8,731 nucleotides of DNA from an uncultured Akkermansia sp. (lineage in GTDB: Bacteria; Verrucomicrobiota; Verrucomicrobiia; Verrucomicrobiales; Akkermansiaceae). Position 1 is the first letter of the stretch. Every line of letters begins with the position of its first letter. Positions 6,627 through 8,731 of the stretch are shown here, piece after piece. Where the stretch lies: contig CAAFXA010000095.1 of assembly GCA_900766865.1 (NCBI GenBank), positions 1 to 8,731 of the forward strand. Direction: 5' to 3'. The notes beneath the pieces were generated by a model. It was not told where the DNA came from. It worked only from the letters and a program-made list of their open reading frames with translations, and searched no databases. The position numbers and the translations under genes were made by a program.

Positions 6627-7003
6627 GGCTCTTTTTCTCCTAGTTGGGTGTTTACCGCAAGAATGAGCATTTTTTCCAGATTTGCGGTAAGTGTTTCCAA
6701 TTTGATGATTCGTTCTTTCAGCGATGCATTTTCTTCTTCCAGCCGGGTGATACGGCGCCAGACACCCCAATCCGGGTTATTGAGTTTTTCGTACAGCTCA
6801 GGAACTTTTTTCTGCTCCAGTGTGTCCAAACGCCCCCAGACTCCCCAGTCAGCATGGTTAAATTTTTCATGCAACTCAGGTATGGACTTCTGTTCCAGTT
6901 TATCAATACGCTTCCAGATACCCCAGTCTTCATTATGAATCTGGTTCTTGAGGTGGTTTATTTCTGTCCAGATTCCGATATTAAATGGATCAAAAAGGCT
7001 CAT
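6623..7003 (-). CDS. Coiled-coil protein with 26-residue DWG[IV]W repeats
   Basis: Unrecognised family, 126 residues, charged, no signal peptide. Three tandem units start with DWG[IV]W at residues 26, 52 and 78. The first two continue 'R[IL]D.LEQK..[IV]PEL.EK.N' and match at 16 of 26 positions; the third grades into a regular heptad coiled coil (R..RLEEENASLKERIIKLE). A reduced earlier copy may be NIGIW at 8-12. The C terminus EKMLILAVNTQLGE (110-123) is nearly the same as in the neighbouring coiled-coil protein, which makes the two paralogues. ATG at 7003 lies 15 bases after the upstream gene's stop, with no strong RBS. The stop overlaps the next gene's TTG start. Probable role: an oligomerising adaptor in the GTPase system (inference). 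Confidence 0.83.
   Translation of the reverse strand: MSLFDPFNIGIWTEINHLKNQIHNEDWGIWKRIDKLEQKSIPELHEKFNHADWGVWGRLDTLEQKKVPELYEKLNNPDWGVWRRITRLEEENASLKERIIKLETLTANLEKMLILAVNTQLGEKEP
6637..6641 (-). promoter_or_regulatory. Ribosome binding site for the TTG-started membrane protein
   Basis: AGGAG on the - strand, ten bases before the TTG at 6626 and inside the end of the preceding coiled-coil gene. It is one of the few clear Shine-Dalgarno matches in the window and supports the TTG start over the in-frame ATG at 6770. Confidence 0.55.
6695..6928 (-). repeat. 78-base in-frame tandem repeat, three copies
   Basis: Units run 6928-6851, 6850-6773 and 6772-6695 on the - strand, each opening with GA(C/T)TGGGG. 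They encode the 26-residue units of the coiled-coil protein. The third copy is diverged in its second half. Silent third-position differences (for example GAC against GAT and AAA against AAG) show that the copies are old or maintained by selection rather than a recent slippage product. Confidence 0.85.
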
Positions 7004-7018
7004 TTTCTGCTATAATGT

Positions 7019-7414
7019 TTAAACTCGAAACAGGGCACAAAGCTTCTCCCAGAATGTCGAAGCTGGTGCAGGTTCTGCAGGGGGCTGGAGAATTGGCGTG
7101 AGCTCTTGCGAAATCTCGCCCAACTGATGATTCACTGCGTCGATAAGCATTTTTTTCACGCCTATTGCCTGAGTTTCCAAATGCTCTATCCGGGTACTGA
7201 GCTGAGTATGTCCTTCTTCATTACCCTTTTGCAATGTTTCGTGCCAGGTTGCATGTTCGTTGGCATATCGTTCCAGTTGTTCGACTCGTGCCTGTAACGC
7301 GGGAACTATCGTCTGTGCCAGCTGAATCCGTTTTGATTGTTCATCCCGGAGCTGGCGGTTCAGTTGCTCTACCTGTTTCTTCAGGTAATCTACATCGCCG
7401 AAGATGTGAAACAT
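7019..7414 (-). CDS. Coiled-coil protein, partner of the GTPase
   Basis: Unrecognised family, 131 residues from the ATG at 7414. Order: MFHIFGDVDY start, a heptad coiled coil from about 9 to 85 (LKKQVEQLNRQL, LQARVEQLER, STRIEHLETQ), the shared motif KKMLIDAVNHQLGE at 87-100, a Pro/Ala-rich linker at 108-119 (LQPPAEPAPA) and a short amphipathic end STFWEKLCALFRV that could dock on a membrane or partner. The start lies 25 bases inside the GTPase gene, in the -1 frame relative to it. A TTG at 7441 would add nine residues; ATG is preferred, with a weak GGA eight bases upstream. The motif and the VPALQARVEQLE segment (compare VPELYEKLNN) relate it to the next gene's product. Confidence 0.8.
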   Translation of the reverse strand: MFHIFGDVDYLKKQVEQLNRQLRDEQSKRIQLAQTIVPALQARVEQLERYANEHATWHETLQKGNEEGHTQLSTRIEHLETQAIGVKKMLIDAVNHQLGEISQELTPILQPPAEPAPASTFWEKLCALFRV

Positions 7415-8019
7415 GACTTTAATCCAGAGTGAAGACAACAAATCTTTTCCAGCGGAGAGACCGGCTGTCGGGGACTAATCCCAAGCAGGTATTGCAGGCG
7501 GCGGATACCCAGCGCATATTCTTTGATATCCGTACGCCCCTTTTCCCATAATTGTGCATGAATGACCGGCATTTCATCCCCGAATAAGATGGGGTGCAGC
7601 CCGAACATTCTCATGCTTGACGAGCTCGCCTGGGCTATGGCGGCGTTGTCGCGGCCCCGGTCATTGATAAAGGGAATAAAGGGTTTGTAGCCGCCGCCTG
7701 GTTGAGCCAGGGCTGGTCTGATGTCGCGGAACATACGGCCGGTGAACTGCCGGCCGCTGAGCATGTACAGGCATGCATCTGCCTGTTCGATGCCGCGGCT
7801 GGCTTGTTCTGCGTCTCCCTCCCGTGTGGCGTTGAATCCTGGTGTGTCAATCAGTATCACACTCGTACCTGGAAGTGGGTACGAGTGCGTTTCCTGCGTG
7901 GTGGCCAGTCCGAAGCCTGTTTCGGCGCAGTTGCAACCGCACAGGGCATTAATCAGGGTGGATTTGCCATCCTGAAAATCGCCCGCTATGGCCACTTTGA
8001 GCATATGCACGAAGGTCAA
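7390..8019 (-). CDS. Small Era/dynamin-like GTPase with degenerate G4
   Basis: P-loop GTPase of the TRAFAC class (Era/septin/IRG-like by general pattern), 209 residues from the TTG at 8019. G1 is GDFQDGKST (13-21), a Thr-rich G2 region is GLATTQETHSY (37-47), and G3 is DTPG (58-61) followed by FNAT. The expected [NT]KxD G4 is replaced by FINDRGRDN after the strand KPFIPFIN (112-119), and the SAK-like G5 is FGDEMP. Guanine specificity is therefore uncertain. The domain ends around residue 180, leaving a Cys-containing tail (EKICCLHSG). No transmembrane segment. TTG overlaps the upstream gene's stop as TTGA; ATG at 8004 (MLKVAIAGDF) is an equally reasonable start, and neither has a good RBS. 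Probable role: nucleotide-driven switch of the operon's membrane complex (inference). Confidence 0.88.
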   Translation of the reverse strand: MTFVHMLKVAIAGDFQDGKSTLINALCGCNCAETGFGLATTQETHSYPLPGTSVILIDTPGFNATREGDAEQASRGIEQADACLYMLSGRQFTGRMFRDIRPALAQPGGGYKPFIPFINDRGRDNAAIAQASSSSMRMFGLHPILFGDEMPVIHAQLWEKGRTDIKEYALGIRRLQYLLGISPRQPVSPLEKICCLHSGLKSCFTSSAM

Positions 8020-8714
8020 TGTTTATCATCTGAGCCCGGCGCCGTCTGGCGGTCGGATTGACGTTCCGTTGTGTTGGAGATGAGGTGCACAATGCCCCAT
8101 GTGCAAAGGGCTGCCGCAAGGATAATCAGGCCAAGGCGTATCGCCTGACCCGGAAGTTGCGGGGCAGGCGGTGTGCCTGGCAAGGGGCGCACCGTGCCGG
8201 TAGCAGAAAGAATGATGTCGGCCTCGGATTCATCCTCCAAATTGGCATATTCTGTTACAATCACCTTCAGGCCGCTGCCTGCACTCAGGCGGAGATTTTG
8301 CAAATGCTCTGCAGCTTTAGCCAGTGATGTGGAATCCTGACTATAATTCCCCCTGTACCATCTGGGGAACATGGTGTCCTGGGATTTCATCCCCGGAGAG
8401 GCTGCAAGACTTTTTACAACACTTTCTATTTCCTCAAGAGTGCTGTCCGGATTCAGTCGGGTCCATTCCTTGTTTCGTTTCAAACAAGCAATAGCCAGGC
8501 TGCGGGCCTGCTCGTCCGTCAGCTCATTTACCGCCAGCAGTAAGCCGTTCAGCTTCAATTTCAGTTGGCAGGCACCTGTGGCTTCTTTGTCGAGAACGAA
8601 TTCAAATGGCTTTTTGAGACTGTCCTGGCGAAGCATTTCAAGCTGAAAAGGAGGTGGCTTCGGCATCCAGTCGGATGCACCGGAATCAGTTGTGGTTCGT
8701 ATCCAGATGTTCAT
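8016..8714 (-). CDS. Hypothetical protein with one C-terminal membrane helix
   Basis: Unrecognised family, 232 residues. An in-frame TAA lies 15 bases before the ATG at 8714 with no initiator between, so this is the start unless an internal one is used; no Shine-Dalgarno is visible. Order: soluble segment with FEFVLDKEATGACQLKLKLN (37-56), a helical part LTDEQARSLAIACLKRNKEW (65-84), TLEEIESVVKSLA (92-104), a second mixed region to about 175, a Pro-rich linker (RPLPGTPPAPQLPG, 176-189), one transmembrane helix (192-213) and a short polar tail. No signal peptide, so the large N-terminal part is probably cytosolic. First visible gene of the operon; its promoter would lie beyond the window's right edge. 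It may tether or sense for the GTPase encoded directly downstream (inference). Confidence 0.75.
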   Translation of the reverse strand: MNIWIRTTTDSGASDWMPKPPPFQLEMLRQDSLKKPFEFVLDKEATGACQLKLKLNGLLLAVNELTDEQARSLAIACLKRNKEWTRLNPDSTLEEIESVVKSLAASPGMKSQDTMFPRWYRGNYSQDSTSLAKAAEHLQNLRLSAGSGLKVIVTEYANLEDESEADIILSATGTVRPLPGTPPAPQLPGQAIRLGLIILAAALCTWGIVHLISNTTERQSDRQTAPGSDDKH

Positions 8715-8731
8715 GGTGAGTGTGACTTATA

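Noticed and set aside
5863..6666. 267-residue open frame on the + strand
   Set aside because: It is the mirror of the Gly/Ala-rich membrane protein gene, whose start is supported by AGGAG and the TTGA overlap; the product is Ser/Pro/Cys-rich and not protein-like.
6627..6770. 48-residue N-terminal extension of the last operon gene from ATG 6770
   Set aside because: It would overlap the repeat-containing coiled-coil gene, whose repeats are clear at the protein level; the extension is basic and lacks structure.
7439..7455. Programmed -1 frameshift site between the GTPase and the coiled-coil gene
   Set aside because: The nearest candidate, CTG GAA AAG in the GTPase frame, does not fit the X XXY YYZ slippery pattern, and no downstream stem or pseudoknot is obvious.

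Overview
The window looks like chromosomal DNA of a Gram-negative bacterium with mid-50s GC (judged by eye). The best guess is a gut-type verrucomicrobium close to Akkermansia. The reasons are gene style and mixed ATG/TTG start use, mostly without clear Shine-Dalgarno sites, plus the mix of a secreted amidase lipoprotein, a cytosolic GH13 enzyme and a TraB/GumN-type exported protein. This assignment is an inference. No rRNA, tRNA or CRISPR array was found.

Left half (1-5006, all + strand): a 5'-truncated radC (the gene enters from outside the window), a short TatD-family metal hydrolase, an Amidase_3 cell-wall amidase with a lipoprotein signal, a GH13 alpha-amylase-family enzyme with all four catalytic regions intact, and a TraB/GumN-family exported protein that overlaps the amylase stop codon by an ATGA junction. 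Gaps are short (0-70 bases), so this is a compact co-directional block. The functions are housekeeping-like: DNA repair/JAB protein, nuclease or hydrolase, cell-wall turnover, glucan metabolism, envelope.

Middle (5007-5672): a convergent, AT-richer spacer with no secure gene. It begins with three copies of an AAAATGTGAAA core at exact 32-base intervals, directly after a TGT. This architecture resembles one end of an IS21-family insertion sequence. It is followed by broken protein-like frames on both strands, probably gene remnants.

Right half (8714 down to 5673, all - strand): five tightly packed genes, three of whose four junctions overlap and one of which has a 15-base gap. In order of transcription they are: a soluble protein with one C-terminal transmembrane helix; a small TRAFAC/Era-like GTPase with good G1 and G3 but degenerate G4; a coiled-coil protein; a second, related coiled-coil protein built from 26-residue DWG[IV]W repeats; and a large glycine/alanine-rich multi-pass membrane protein. 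Two junctions use the same unusual TTGA stop/start overlap. The two coiled-coil proteins share a C-terminal KMLIxAVNxQLGE motif. The inference is that these five products form one membrane-associated, GTPase-driven machine. I do not recognise it as a named system, and it is the most interesting part of the window.
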